From: Nocardia nova | GTDB taxonomy: Bacteria > Actinomycetota > Actinomycetes > Mycobacteriales > Mycobacteriaceae | NCBI RefSeq assembly: GCF_002933465.1 | Contig: NZ_PSZE01000004.1 | Span: forward strand, 286,486-350,485 | DNA length: 64,000 nucleotides | Direction of reading: 5' to 3' | The notes under the pieces: model-generated | What the model saw: only the letters and a program-made list of their open reading frames with translations | Databases searched by the model: none | What the model was told of the DNA's origin: nothing | Position numbers and translations under genes: made by a program | Shown here: in pieces, positions 18,001 to 26,314 of the stretch | Layout of the letters: every line of letters starts with the position of its first letter | How positions within the stretch are numbered: position 1 is the first letter of the stretch

Positions 18001-20284
18001 GGCGTGGGAACTCGCGATCGCCCCGGATCGGCTGACCGAGACCTCGAAGCAGGATCTTCGCCAGTACGCCCAGCTCGTGCGGCGGCTCGGGAAAGGTTCC
18101 GGCAAGTACGCCGACCAGAGGCAGGCGAGTATCCGAGATGCGCTCGGGCGGTGCCGAACCGCGGTGCCGGTCTGGATCATGCCGCTGTATCGCGTCGTGG
18201 AACAGCTGAATATCGCACAGAACATGTTCGACGTGATCATTGTGGACGAGGCGTCGCAGGCCGGTCTGGAAGCTGTCTTCCTGCAATACCTAGCACCCCG
18301 CATCGTCGTCATCGGGGACGACAAACAGGTATCGCCTGCAGCGGTCGGAATCGATCAGTCGCAGCTGAATAGCCTTGCGGTGCAATATCTTTACGATCAC
18401 CGCTTCAGAGATACGCTGGTCGACCCGAAACGCAGCCTCTTCGACGAGGCTGCCAAGAGTTTCCAGTCGCGTCTCACCCTGGTCGAACACCGTCGATGCG
18501 TTCCGGAGATTGTCGAATTCTCCAATCGAATCGCCTACGAGCCGGAGAACATCCGGTTGGTCCCCGTGCGATTGTTCGGCAGCGATCGGCTGCCACCGAT
18601 CCGCACGGTGCACGTCGCCGACGGGGTCAACGGACCGAACAACACCAATCCCGTGGAGGCCGAGCATATCGTCGCGCAGATCGAGAAATGTCTTGCCGAT
18701 CCCCGCTACGACGGCAAGACCTTCGGCGTGATCTCACTACTCGGCGCACGCCAGGCCAAACTCATCTGGAACATGCTGGTGACCAGGATTCAGCCTGAGG
18801 AGATCGCCCGTCGCGATCTGCGCTGCGGTGATGCCGCCGACTTCCAAGGTGCCGAACGTGATGTCATTTTCCTCTCGATGGTGAAGGCGGCGGCGGACGA
18901 CGAGCGGCTCACCGCGCAGACGATGGAGGCAGCCGTACAGCGCTACAACGTCGCTGTTTCCCGTGCGCGTGATCAGTTGTGGCTGTACCACTCGGTCACC
19001 GCCGATCAGCTCCGCAATCCCGAAGATCTGCGATTCCGTTTGATCGATTACTGCAATGAGGCTCAGCTGCGGGTGGCTCACGATGTGGCCGAACGACAGC
19101 AGGAGGTGCCCGACGACCAATTGGTCGCACCCTTCGAATCACTGTTCGAGCAGCAAGTTTTCAATCACATCGTCCGGCGTGGATATCGTGTGCTCGCCCA
19201 TGATTCCGACGTCGGCCACGATATCGACCTCGTCATCGTCGGCGGCAGCGGCCGCGTCGCCGTGCAATGTGACGGCGACCGGTGGGACGGGCCCGAACAA
19301 TATCGGCGAGAGTTGTCCAGGCAACGTGATCTCGAGCGCTGCGACTGGCCGGTGCACCGAATTCGCCAGTCCGACTTCGTCTCCGATGCCGAACAGTGTC
19401 TGCAAAGCTTGTGGGACCTGCTCGACGAACGCGAGTTGTATCCGATCGGCCGGGGGCCGACGGTATTCGCTACGGAGTCATCGACAGTTACGACGGCGGA
19501 TGTGACCGAACCCGACCTCTCGTCGTCGACTCTAGGAGATGGCGCATCCGCCGCTGTGGCAGCAGGCTACACGCCGGTCGCGCAGAGCATCGTGGACCTC
19601 GATGCCGACGACGCGGTGCCGGATGCGGCATCGGAGGCACTCACACCGCCCGGATTCGGCGAACCCGGGCTCGCGAGCGCCCCGACGAGTGTGATCTACA
19701 CGGCAACCGAGCCGGCTGTCACACGGACTTCCGGCGAAGCCGTCGAATCGCGTCCACAGGTCTGGCAGATGGAGCCGTACGAACCGTTCACCGCGCAATT
19801 GCAGAGTCCGACCTCGGCTTCACATCGAACGATCATCAACGACTTCGTGCGGGTGGTCAGGGTCGAAGGGCCCGTCTCGGGCGCCCGGCTGCGCGCGGCA
19901 TACGTCAGCGCCGCCCGCACCCGTGGAACCGAACAGGTCACGCGGAAACTCGATGCGGCACTGCGCGATGTGGTGGCCGAGGGCAGGCTTCTCGTCGACG
20001 ATCCCCTCGGCATCGGGTACCCCGAGCTGTGCACATACCGGGTGCCGGGCCAACCCGAAGCACGGTGCCGACGGCTCGGGCCCCGTTCGCTCGATGAGGT
20101 TCCCGCGCGTGAGTTGGCCGATGTGGTCGCGCATTGCGCCATCGAACACGGCTGGCAGGACCGCAAGGCCCTGATGAGGGCGGTGCTGGACGAATTCCGG
20201 CTGATTCGACTCACCGATCACGCCATCGCCGCGATCGCGATGGTGCTCCCGCTGGCCCAGCGGACCGCGGGAGCCGAGACGTAG
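15041..20284 (+). CDS. SF1 helicase-nuclease fusion (AAA_11/AAA_12 + Vsr/DUF559-like)
   Basis: 1747 residues; the ATG at 15041 has GGAGG five bases upstream and is preferred over the GTG at 15017. An N-terminal domain of about 350 residues is followed by Walker A GPPGTGKTH (about 387), a long helical insertion (about 430-1040), Walker B IIVDEASQAGL (about 1066), EHRRCVPEIVEFSN (about 1150) and NVAVSRARDQLWLY (about 1305), the marks of a UPF1-like SF1 helicase. Residues about 1375-1450 form a Vsr/DUF559-like nuclease (GHDIDLVIV, AVQCDGDRWDG, RDLERCDWPVHRI). A winged-helix/DUF3320-like domain ends the protein. The same order of helicase, nuclease and C-terminal domain occurs in the 2824-8835 protein, without transglutaminase and DUF4011 parts. 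Probable antiphage effector; stands alone, convergent with the gene at 20313. Confidence 0.88.
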   Translation: MRVGERSPAGELADRGARLFDYLAFAQRVGMKRISNLSAYARDGAVVWLADVPTHERATYDPDAQDGCFLTLGKVKIAAPPEPDLEMRSWLVSQVIDKPGIEPELLRRREISHESGESETVLLTDHPGVVELFDHWLVRWRSWAERARRDMEVLGLYRTVYDMYTQSSAAAETLEVVLGVGCLEWRAPGSETVKRHILTVPVMIEFDSDSGKLTLSHDRGATEPNIELLDILEHSQLSAPGDLHRAEEFARDGGISLFDRSAAAGLVRMLINCVDPEAGYLDEMRPTGATGSPTAAYAPALIMRRRGRGGLVRVLRTIADTIRSTGTVPTGLRPLVDPEYRPHTEATVNDGAIVRDGADSFLPLPLNEVQLRILDHVDSHAHTIVQGPPGTGKTHTAAALITHLLAQGKRVLVTAQTDRALEEVRRKLPEPIRPLCVAVVGSSRDDFADLKVAVDRISQMAADHEAGAAQLRVSKAEQRVVGLRQRRAGIHDALLNLREREVAIHEIAGYRGTLSELVVRHRTEAADFGWAESLLPADRLASSGTEIAEWRRLQLDPALADSELSIPLPMRTDELAEPAEFARLCRAESEADSQRRQYESLENHPWRVHLAALPPADRSEVQARLTGLQQLAAELTNRPERWIIKAVSEIQLGRLHEWQSRCKRIGDLLQHTGQVVDALGFTQVTVAQADTGPLEALAESLRRHIEQNGPIKVRPDGLPKIGIRTPRIVKDAAQLFAQVRVDGQPPTTPEQLNHFLRSEQGRRLLFELDRSWPVDVEIPPEDTLQERVAWHRFAHTYVVRLVEFGEKLAQTANRLTELGLSQPNWAESEQIRVAVDVVSAVAAHDNWVTARAPLDRLETRLGDAVAAVDSPCLRGLSDAVSQRDVSAYRRGCARFAELQSLREKLSRRAGLDTQLSEMPALREAITASLDDAVWDGRLADLTAAQRWVALGRWLSKQPDEEANALCRSLDAVEAEMRNCATELAVTRAWELAIAPDRLTETSKQDLRQYAQLVRRLGKGSGKYADQRQASIRDALGRCRTAVPVWIMPLYRVVEQLNIAQNMFDVIIVDEASQAGLEAVFLQYLAPRIVVIGDDKQVSPAAVGIDQSQLNSLAVQYLYDHRFRDTLVDPKRSLFDEAAKSFQSRLTLVEHRRCVPEIVEFSNRIAYEPENIRLVPVRLFGSDRLPPIRTVHVADGVNGPNNTNPVEAEHIVAQIEKCLADPRYDGKTFGVISLLGARQAKLIWNMLVTRIQPEEIARRDLRCGDAADFQGAERDVIFLSMVKAAADDERLTAQTMEAAVQRYNVAVSRARDQLWLYHSVTADQLRNPEDLRFRLIDYCNEAQLRVAHDVAERQQEVPDDQLVAPFESLFEQQVFNHIVRRGYRVLAHDSDVGHDIDLVIVGGSGRVAVQCDGDRWDGPEQYRRELSRQRDLERCDWPVHRIRQSDFVSDAEQCLQSLWDLLDERELYPIGRGPTVFATESSTVTTADVTEPDLSSSTLGDGASAAVAAGYTPVAQSIVDLDADDAVPDAASEALTPPGFGEPGLASAPTSVIYTATEPAVTRTSGEAVESRPQVWQMEPYEPFTAQLQSPTSASHRTIINDFVRVVRVEGPVSGARLRAAYVSAARTRGTEQVTRKLDAALRDVVAEGRLLVDDPLGIGYPELCTYRVPGQPEARCRRLGPRSLDEVPARELADVVAHCAIEHGWQDRKALMRAVLDEFRLIRLTDHAIAAIAMVLPLAQRTAGAET

Positions 20285-20297
20285 GCAGCGGTGCCGT

Positions 20298-20332
20298 CGC
20301 CGGCGGATTCTGTTACAGCAGATCCGCCGGCG
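20298..20332. terminator. Bidirectional hairpin between convergent genes
   Basis: A perfect 11-bp inverted repeat, cgccggcggat at 20298-20308 and atccgccggcg at 20322-20332, with a 13-base loop. It starts 13 bases after the stop of the plus-strand helicase-nuclease and extends into the last codons of the minus-strand helicase, so it can serve both. Confidence 0.7.
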
Positions 20333-22628
20333 CGACCCCGCGCAGATCGGCGGTCAGCTGCAACAGCCGGGCCGGTGGAATCCGCACCGGAGCCAATTGC
20401 TTGATCACCGTGAGGAATTCACCGATCGGATCCGTCGACTCCGTAGCCCATTCGACAACCATGTTGTAGGCGCGGTGACGGTCCGTGACCGACATACCGG
20501 ATTCGTCCACGAGTTGCCGCAGCTGACTGCTCGCATCGCCGGTGCGTGTGTCGATGTGAAGGGCATCGGTGGAGGGGGAAGCGGTGGTGGGGAAATCGGT
20601 GCCTGGCCGTCGTTCTGGCGTCACCGCCAGTGCGATCGTCGACGGCGTGGGTGAGGTGGAGTGGGTGCTGGTCGAGGTAGCTACAGCGCCCTGGTCCTGC
20701 TGGGGTGTCGGTTGGACGACTGTCGGCGGCAGTGGGGTCGGGGAGGCCTCGGGGGTCGAGGCAGCAATCGTGACGTGAGGTTCCGGGGGTGTCGGTCGAT
20801 CGACAGTCGACGGCATGGAGGCTGGTGAGGCGGTCGAGACCTGTCGCTGTGGCGGTGTCGGCCGAATCGTTTGCGGCGTGGCGGCCGGTGAAGCGGCAAT
20901 CGGAGCCCGATTCTGCGGAGGCGTCGGCCGAACAACTATGGGCGGCATGGTGGTTGACGCCGCAGACTCCACACCGCCCAACCAGGCCTGCAGGATCGCG
21001 GCGAGTTCATCTGCTCTCGCGTGCACCTGCTCCTCGGCGATCTCCTGCAATTCGGAAAGGAAGGTTTCGTGCGCACCCTTTGCAGGATCCTCGGAGGTTC
21101 CGCGCACATACATCACGACGAAAACAGCTGTCCGGCCATCGGATTTGGGGCGTATGACGCGCCCCATCCGCTGAATCATCTGTCGGCGAGTCCGGCTGGC
21201 CGCCAGCACGATTCCGATTTGCGCATCGGGTATGTCGATGCCTTCATCGAGGAGCTGAGGTGCGGCCAATGCCCGGACACTCCCGTCACGGAATCGCTGC
21301 ATAATGTCCTCGCGCTCTGCCGATTTCAGGCTGGCGCCGAGCATTTCGGTTGCCAAACCATTTTCGTTGAGCACGTGGGCGACCCGGCCCGCCGTCGCGG
21401 TCTGCTGGGTGAAGATGATCGACTGCGTGGTTTCGAGCAGCGGCACGGGCAACGAACCCAGCAGCTCGATCTTCGCCCGGCATTCGGCGAGGATGTCGCG
21501 GCGTTCGGTGAAGTACTTCAGGAATCGTTTCGCTTGAAGCGCAGCCTCTCCGGTTCCACGCGCCAGGTTCTGGACAAAGGCCATATACGCGCCGAAAGGC
21601 TCCTCCGGGGCACCATAGGTGTCGATCAGGATGTTCCTGGCTCGGCCGACGCGACTGTCCGCGGCATCGAATCGGGCTTGCTCCCGCGGCGTGAAATCCA
21701 CGCCGATGAGCGCGGCTCGGGCGGGCGCCAGAATACCGTCGGCCTTCGCGCGGCGATAGTCACATCCGGTGATGCAGGTGGTGAAATACGGCATCAAGAA
21801 CCGCTCGACGCCGTCGTCGGCACGCTCGAGTGTCGCCGTGAGACCGAGGCGCCAGTCGTAATCGTCGGTAAGGGCCTTGACGAAACTACCGGCTCCGTAG
21901 CGGTGCACTTCATCGCCGATGACCAGTGCGCCGCGCCGCGAACCGCGAGCGAAAATCGGCTTCCGCGAGGCTGTTTGGACAGTTGCGATCAGGACGTCCC
22001 AGTTCTCGGGAATCGAGTCGTTTCCAGGCCCGCCGAACAGCGCTATTCGTCGACTCGGCAGTGCCGGCCACAGCACTTCCATCCACTGCCGTTGCAGGTC
22101 GATACCCGGCACGAGTACCACCACCTGTCGACCCTCAGCCAACGCGGCCGCCGCCGCATAAGCGCCGACCGCCGTCTTACCGGACCCGGTGACCGCCTCC
22201 ACGATTCCGCGTCGGCTGCTGCTCGCCCACGAGTCGTAAGCCTCACGCTGCCACGCGCGCAAGGGCGGGCCTGCATACTCGTTCTCCGCGGCCTGGGAAG
22301 CGGAAAGTGTCTTGTCGGGAACTACGTCCGGTTCGCCGGGTTCCGTACTGTCCTCGGGGTCCGCGAAATCCTCCTGCACATCCTCTCGAACCGCCCAGGT
22401 CGGTGGATGTTCATCGCCCAGCATCTCGAACAGATCGGTGCGGGCATACAGAACACTGTTCACCAGCGAACGGCTGGCGCCTTCCACACCGATCCGCTCC
22501 CGGATCTGGGACGCCGACAGATACGGCTCCCGCATCAGCGCCTCGACCATGCGGCGAGCAAGCAAATCCCGCACTTGACCTACCTTCCGCAACCGGCGAC
22601 GTGCTCGCCGTAACGTACCGCGAGACAT
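20313..22628 (-). CDS. XPB/UvsW-like SF2 helicase with Pro-rich repeat linker
   Basis: 771 residues. A winged-helix-like N-terminus (YLSASQIRERIGVEGASRSLVNSVL, about 35-60) precedes an SF2 core: Walker A VTGSGKTAVGAY (about 144), a DEVH box in VIGDEVHRYGAG (about 234), LGLTATLERADDG, and helicase C with IIFTQQTATAGRV (about 400), LLDEGIDIPDAQIG and RQMIQRMGRVIRPK. Residues about 555-675 form a Pro/Thr/Ala linker built from imperfect repeats around RPTPPQ. The C-terminal 90 residues are a helical domain (VDESGMSVTDRHRAYNMVVEW). Role inferred: ATP-dependent DNA unwinding, perhaps in defence; no nuclease domain is seen. Sits alone on the minus strand. Confidence 0.85.
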   Translation of the reverse strand: MSRGTLRRARRRLRKVGQVRDLLARRMVEALMREPYLSASQIRERIGVEGASRSLVNSVLYARTDLFEMLGDEHPPTWAVREDVQEDFADPEDSTEPGEPDVVPDKTLSASQAAENEYAGPPLRAWQREAYDSWASSSRRGIVEAVTGSGKTAVGAYAAAAALAEGRQVVVLVPGIDLQRQWMEVLWPALPSRRIALFGGPGNDSIPENWDVLIATVQTASRKPIFARGSRRGALVIGDEVHRYGAGSFVKALTDDYDWRLGLTATLERADDGVERFLMPYFTTCITGCDYRRAKADGILAPARAALIGVDFTPREQARFDAADSRVGRARNILIDTYGAPEEPFGAYMAFVQNLARGTGEAALQAKRFLKYFTERRDILAECRAKIELLGSLPVPLLETTQSIIFTQQTATAGRVAHVLNENGLATEMLGASLKSAEREDIMQRFRDGSVRALAAPQLLDEGIDIPDAQIGIVLAASRTRRQMIQRMGRVIRPKSDGRTAVFVVMYVRGTSEDPAKGAHETFLSELQEIAEEQVHARADELAAILQAWLGGVESAASTTMPPIVVRPTPPQNRAPIAASPAATPQTIRPTPPQRQVSTASPASMPSTVDRPTPPEPHVTIAASTPEASPTPLPPTVVQPTPQQDQGAVATSTSTHSTSPTPSTIALAVTPERRPGTDFPTTASPSTDALHIDTRTGDASSQLRQLVDESGMSVTDRHRAYNMVVEWATESTDPIGEFLTVIKQLAPVRIPPARLLQLTADLRGVAPADLL

Positions 22629-22902
22629 ATCGGACTAAAGCGGCAAAAGATTACGGCGTCCGTGCACTGCAACCCAGGGAGGGATCGGTGAACCCGGCGG
22701 ATTCGTTACGTTTGCTTACGATTGCGGGTGGGTGCGAGGGAGTGGGCGACCCCATCGACTCGTCGTTGCCGAACCAGCCGTGCAAACCACGCTGCACCAA
22801 GGCGTTTTTGCGGATTCTTATCGAGGTTTGCACGATGTGTTCGGCCGGTGGAACTCGGTTACTCGCTATTGCCAGTGTGAGGATCCGGTGGGTACCTGAT
22901 AG

Positions 22903-23346
22903 TCACCCGTGGTACGGCGGATAACCCCACTCCTCGGCGGTCAAGTACGGATCATCATGCCATGGATCGCCGTACTTCTCGTACGGATTTCCCAGTAATT
23001 CGAGTCTCTTCCGACCCTGGTTGGTGATTTCTGCCCGGAAAATTTCACTGGACCCAATCTGGTCTTCAGGAATTTCCAGGTATCCGGAAACATTGTTATA
23101 CCCGGTAGCGATGCGGTGGATTCCCTCGTCTATCGAGACATCCCAGGGTTCCCACAACCTACCACCGCCGGGGAACGCGCCTAAGCGTATGTATCCTGCC
23201 TCGGTGAACTGTCTGATGACATCCAATACGAAGTCTCTACTGTAGCGGTCGGGGTAAAACCGCCGAACGGCCTTCTCGAACTCCGCAACCGGAGCCCAAT
23301 CGTCCGATATGCCGAAGAGTAAAAAGTGCTCCATGACGGGATTCAT
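22903..23346 (-). CDS. Putative immunity protein for the toxin upstream
   Basis: 147 residues from an ATG two bases after the toxin stop (TAG-TC-ATG), so tightly coupled. No family recognised. It is acidic and mixed alpha/beta with a central FVLDVIRQFTEAGYIRLGAF segment that looks like a winged-helix or wHTH-type immunity fold. Base composition is clearly more AT-rich than the surrounding DNA, as is the toxin tip, a usual sign of recently exchanged toxin-immunity pairs. The immunity role is inferred from position only. Confidence 0.65.
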   Translation of the reverse strand: MNPVMEHFLLFGISDDWAPVAEFEKAVRRFYPDRYSRDFVLDVIRQFTEAGYIRLGAFPGGGRLWEPWDVSIDEGIHRIATGYNNVSGYLEIPEDQIGSSEIFRAEITNQGRKRLELLGNPYEKYGDPWHDDPYLTAEEWGYPPYHG

Positions 23347-23348
23347 GA

Positions 23349-24686
23349 CTACGGTAGATGCACCTTCCATATTTTTCCGTTCGGATACTTGATATCGATA
23401 GTTCGTCCACCCGACAGGCTACCATCACGCATGCGTAGCTCGGTCCCGTCCGGCAATTTGGTTACCCGTCCGGGATACGTTCCGGGGTCGACCTTCGTGC
23501 CGCTCTTGGTCAATTCATCGTAGAGGTTTACCATTTCCTCGTCGGTAGCTACTTGGCGATTAGGCGGGTTTTTGCCTTTCTCGGTATGCGACTTCAGGTA
23601 TTCCTTGACCTGTGCTTCGTTCGTTGGGTTACCCGGAATAGCGGACTCGCCTGTTCCTCCCGAAGCATCAGCGTCCTCGTCGATGAGGACCTTCATCGCG
23701 ATGATCGCGGCGAGTTTGGCGGCGTCTTTCTCGAGCTCGTTGACCGGCACGGCTTCGAAGGCTTTGACGGTGGCGACGGCTCCGATGGCGAGGGTGGTGA
23801 CGCCGAGGATTTCGACGAGGCTGCTGGCGCTGAAGGCTTCTTCGATCGCGGTGATGGTGGCGGCGACGGCGGCGGTGATGCCTTCGGCGGCGACTTCGAC
23901 GCTCATGCCGACGGTGAAGATGGCGAGAGCGATTCCGGCGACGGCGGCAGCGGCGATTCCGGCTTCGAGCCAGTTGATTTTGCTGGCGGTGGTTTCGCCG
24001 AAGGAGACTGTGGCGTCGTGGTATTGGCCGATCGGTGCGGCGATGTTCTGTGCGCCGGTGACGATGTTGTCGGCGCTGGTTTCGAGGGTGGCGAAATGGT
24101 CTTGAATGAGTTGGCGGTTGGTGGCGTCGTCCATGCCGTCGAAGAGGCCGGAGAGGGTGGAGATGCGGGCGGCGGCGCCGGTGAGGGTCTCGTGGGTGGC
24201 GAAGGTATTCCAGGTGGTGTGCGCGGATTTGAGCTTCGCGGCGTCCCCGTTGGGGAGTTTGCCGAATTTGTTGGCGACTTCGATGACGAGTTTGTCGAAG
24301 AAGGCTTTCACGCCGCCGCTGTGTTCGAACCCGGCTCCGTTGTCGCGAACGGATGTGGGAAGGTCGACGGTGTACTGGCTGACTTGGCTGGTGTCTGGTT
24401 TCGGTGGGTTGGATTTGTTGGCGTTGCCCCAGTGAAAGCCCTGGGCGTACAGGACGGCGCCGTAGTTGGTGAGGGCATTGGCGAGGCTGGCACAGGCTTG
24501 CAGGGTGGTGTGGGCGGCCTTGTCGTAGGACTGGCCCCACTGTGTGCAACCGTTCGCGTCGCCGGCCATGCCGTTGCAGCCGTTTCGGATGGCGTCGTGG
24601 ACGGGTTTATCGGCTTTGCGGAGGTCGTCGGCGAGTTGCCGGCATTGTCTGGCCGCGTCGTAGTACGTCTGCCAGTCGACGTTCAT
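23349..24686 (-). CDS. Type VII-secreted polymorphic toxin
   Basis: 445 residues from the ATG at 24686, overlapping the WXG100 gene upstream by four bases. The N-terminus (VDWQTYYDAARQCRQLADDL, WGQSYDKAAHTTLQACASL) is a long helical leader shared in pattern with the toxins at 29770 and 60292. Hydrophobic helices lie at about 230-300 (GIAAAAVAGIALAIFTVG, VEILGVTTLAIGAVATV). The last 70 residues form a compact tip with YPGRVTKLPDGTELRMRDGS, GGRTIDIKYPNGKIWKVHLP, a short beta-rich end seen on many polymorphic toxins, possibly RNase-like. The tip is AT-rich relative to the rest. Catalytic residues cannot be assigned. Followed by its likely immunity gene. Confidence 0.75.
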   Translation of the reverse strand: MNVDWQTYYDAARQCRQLADDLRKADKPVHDAIRNGCNGMAGDANGCTQWGQSYDKAAHTTLQACASLANALTNYGAVLYAQGFHWGNANKSNPPKPDTSQVSQYTVDLPTSVRDNGAGFEHSGGVKAFFDKLVIEVANKFGKLPNGDAAKLKSAHTTWNTFATHETLTGAAARISTLSGLFDGMDDATNRQLIQDHFATLETSADNIVTGAQNIAAPIGQYHDATVSFGETTASKINWLEAGIAAAAVAGIALAIFTVGMSVEVAAEGITAAVAATITAIEEAFSASSLVEILGVTTLAIGAVATVKAFEAVPVNELEKDAAKLAAIIAMKVLIDEDADASGGTGESAIPGNPTNEAQVKEYLKSHTEKGKNPPNRQVATDEEMVNLYDELTKSGTKVDPGTYPGRVTKLPDGTELRMRDGSLSGGRTIDIKYPNGKIWKVHLP

Positions 24687-24988
24687 TGCCGGCCGCTTTC
24701 GAGCATGCGGCGATTGAGTTCGAGGGCGCGAGTGTAGGCGCCGTGGGCCTGTTTCGCGGCGTCGCTCATCTCGCGAATGCCGTCGACGAGTTCTTGTGCG
24801 CCGCTGACCCATTCGCGGTGAGCGTCGTCGTTGGCGCGGGCGGCGAGCCCTTCCCAGCCGGTGCCCTGCAGACCGGCGACGCGTTGCTGGATGTCGTTGA
24901 GATGGTCGCCGATGAATTCGGCGAGCCCCGACAGGCGAGAAACGATCTGGTCGAGATGATCGAGGTCGACCGAGAATTGCGATCCCAC
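24683..24988 (-). CDS. WXG100-family protein (partner B)
   Basis: 101 residues from a GTG at 24988; the ribosome binding site is weak, but the start lies four bases after the upstream stop. Two amphipathic helices are joined by a Trp-x-Gly turn (GTGWEGLAARAND, about residue 45). Ends overlapping the toxin start by four bases. WXG100 proteins form helical hairpin dimers that are exported by ESX/type VII machines, here probably pairing with the 24993-25337 protein and chaperoning the toxin. Confidence 0.85.
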   Translation of the reverse strand: MGSQFSVDLDHLDQIVSRLSGLAEFIGDHLNDIQQRVAGLQGTGWEGLAARANDDAHREWVSGAQELVDGIREMSDAAKQAHGAYTRALELNRRMLESGRQ

Positions 24989-24992
24989 GACA

Positions 24993-25337
24993 CTATGTCC
25001 AGTTGAGTGTGGGAACGTCGAGCGCGGCGGCACTGTCGGCGTCGACGGACCGGAAGGTATCGGCGGTGACGCCGAGTTTCTCGGCCATCGTGGCCAGGGC
25101 CGCGAAGATCTGCTGCCCACCGTCGTGGACCTCGGTCCAGCCTTCCGAGAATTCGTCGGCGTAGTCCCCGGTCCAGCTGCCGTTCAAGAGCTCGGCGACT
25201 TCCCCGGCCGCGGAATCCAGTGCGCCGGAGAGTGTTTGGGCGAGGCCGTACACGTAGATCCCGACATTGCGAACTTCTTCCGGGACAACAGAAAACCCGG
25301 GGCCAGCTGCCGGAACGTTCCCCCCGCTTTCAGTCAC
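24993..25337 (-). CDS. WXG100-family protein (partner A)
   Basis: 114 residues from a GTG at 25337. After a flexible Gly/Pro head (MTESGGNVPAAGPGF) the protein has two helices around SWTGDYADEFSEGW (Trp-Thr-Gly turn near residue 55). First gene of the cassette; same position and size as the proteins at 31482 and 62111. Region 25338-25510 upstream holds no gene I can support. Confidence 0.82.
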   Translation of the reverse strand: MTESGGNVPAAGPGFSVVPEEVRNVGIYVYGLAQTLSGALDSAAGEVAELLNGSWTGDYADEFSEGWTEVHDGGQQIFAALATMAEKLGVTADTFRSVDADSAAALDVPTLNWT

Positions 25338-25510
25338 CCGGCGATGCTAAACGATCAGCCGAGCATCCGTCCAGCACGGTGAAGTGCGACGAGTTCGGGG
25401 AATCGCCAGGTCAACTGCGGCAGATCAACCACGAGACCGGCGGCAGATCAACCATCTCGCTGGGTAAGAACACTGCACGTGAACGGTTTTCGCCCCTGCA
25501 CAGGAACGGC

Positions 25511-25603
25511 TCATGGCTTGCTTCGGTCTTCTGGCAGCGTCATCGCCAGGATCAACGCGGCCAATGGAAGGCCGATTGCGATGACGAACCCGAGCGTAAT
25601 CAC
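25511..25603 (-). CDS. 30-residue membrane peptide
   Basis: VITLGFVIAIGLPLAALILAMTLPEDRSKP, in two parts: one membrane helix and a short charged tail. The GTG start overlaps the stop of the upstream gene (GTGA), with GAGGGG six bases upstream, which argues for real translation. Its N-terminal 26 residues recur at the start of the protein at 2201-2578. Function unknown; possibly a membrane tether or small regulator. Confidence 0.6.
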   Translation of the reverse strand: MITLGFVIAIGLPLAALILAMTLPEDRSKP

Positions 25604-25923
25604 TGTCCGCCCCTCGGCTGTTCGGTGATTGCCGACCACAAGGAATATTCCTGTGTTCCGGTGATCAGGTCGGCCGCTCGGGTGACCTTCCACCAGGGGG
25701 CGCCGGGCTCGAGAGTGCCGAGATGGGGGATCACGACTGCCTCCGCGGCATCCTCGACGGCGTACTGCACGGCAATCAGCGCGGCCAGGACGGCGACGGT
25801 GTCGGTGTGCACGGTGTAAACGATCTGCAGCCGATGCTTTCGAATCAGTGCTTCCAAGGCGGCGGGGTCGTGGTCACTGTGTAGCAGCGCAATCGCTCGT
25901 TTCGGTTTGTCCGTTTCCGTCAA
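25600..25923 (-). CDS. Hypothetical protein with HSDHDPAA motif
   Basis: 107 residues from a TTG at 25923 (GGGAG eight bases upstream). Begins TETDKPKRAIALLHSDHDPAA; the same ALLHSDH(D/N)PAA motif begins the neighbouring upstream protein. The middle is an alternating strand/helix stretch (LQIVYTVHTDTVAVLAALIAV, AVVIPHLGTLEPGAPWW), resembling a small Rossmann-like or resolvase-like fold. No family recognised. Translationally coupled to the membrane peptide downstream. The TTG start and its upstream bases are shared with the gene at 32283-32534. Confidence 0.65.
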   Translation of the reverse strand: MTETDKPKRAIALLHSDHDPAALEALIRKHRLQIVYTVHTDTVAVLAALIAVQYAVEDAAEAVVIPHLGTLEPGAPWWKVTRAADLITGTQEYSLWSAITEQPRGGQ

Positions 25924-26220
25924 AGCGCTTCTCCCTTCACGATTCGGGATCGAGCGGTCGTCTCTGCGAGGCCTCGATGTACTGTGCTGCGAGCCGGAAC
26001 CGGGGGCAGCCATGCTTGGCGTGATCGGCCATCACGTTGATGGCGTGCGCTCGCCCGCGAATGGGTTCGGTGCTCTTGCAGCCCGCCGGCGAATCGAGGT
26101 GGCGGAGGCCGGCGGCGACGCGCTCGAGGAGGTCCCGGTTCCGGGTGTGCCAGAGTCGCAGGGTGGCCGCCATCGACCGGTTGTGCGTGCGCCTGATGGG
26201 GAGTTTCGGTAGGTCCTGGC
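25920..26220 (-). repeat. Dispersed repeat, copy 1 (copy 2 at 32531-32830)
   Basis: About 300 bases nearly identical to 32531-32830. It spans the main body of one hypothetical gene, its stop, and the ribosome binding site and TTG start of the next gene, after which the two loci diverge completely. This indicates a fairly recent duplication or recombination between the two operons. Confidence 0.85.
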
Positions 26221-26314
26221 GGTGCTGCTGGACCATTGATGATTCATTCGCGGCCGGGTTGTGGTCGCTGTGCAGCAAAGCAACGACTCCATGCGACCGC
26301 TTCTCTTCCGTCAC
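25937..26314 (-). CDS. Hypothetical protein, paralogue of 32572-32922
   Basis: 125 residues from a GTG at 26314. The first 25 residues carry VVALLHSDHNPAA; the rest (LPKLPIRRTHNRSMAATLRLW ... MADHAKHGCPRFRLAAQYIEA) is about 90% identical at DNA level to the gene at 32572-32922. It contains conserved His and Cys (DHAKHGCPRF) that might bind metal. No known family recognised. Faces the XRE regulator at 26536 across a 221-base divergent promoter region, which suggests that regulator controls it. Confidence 0.7.
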   Translation of the reverse strand: MTEEKRSHGVVALLHSDHNPAANESSMVQQHRQDLPKLPIRRTHNRSMAATLRLWHTRNRDLLERVAAGLRHLDSPAGCKSTEPIRGRAHAINVMADHAKHGCPRFRLAAQYIEASQRRPLDPES

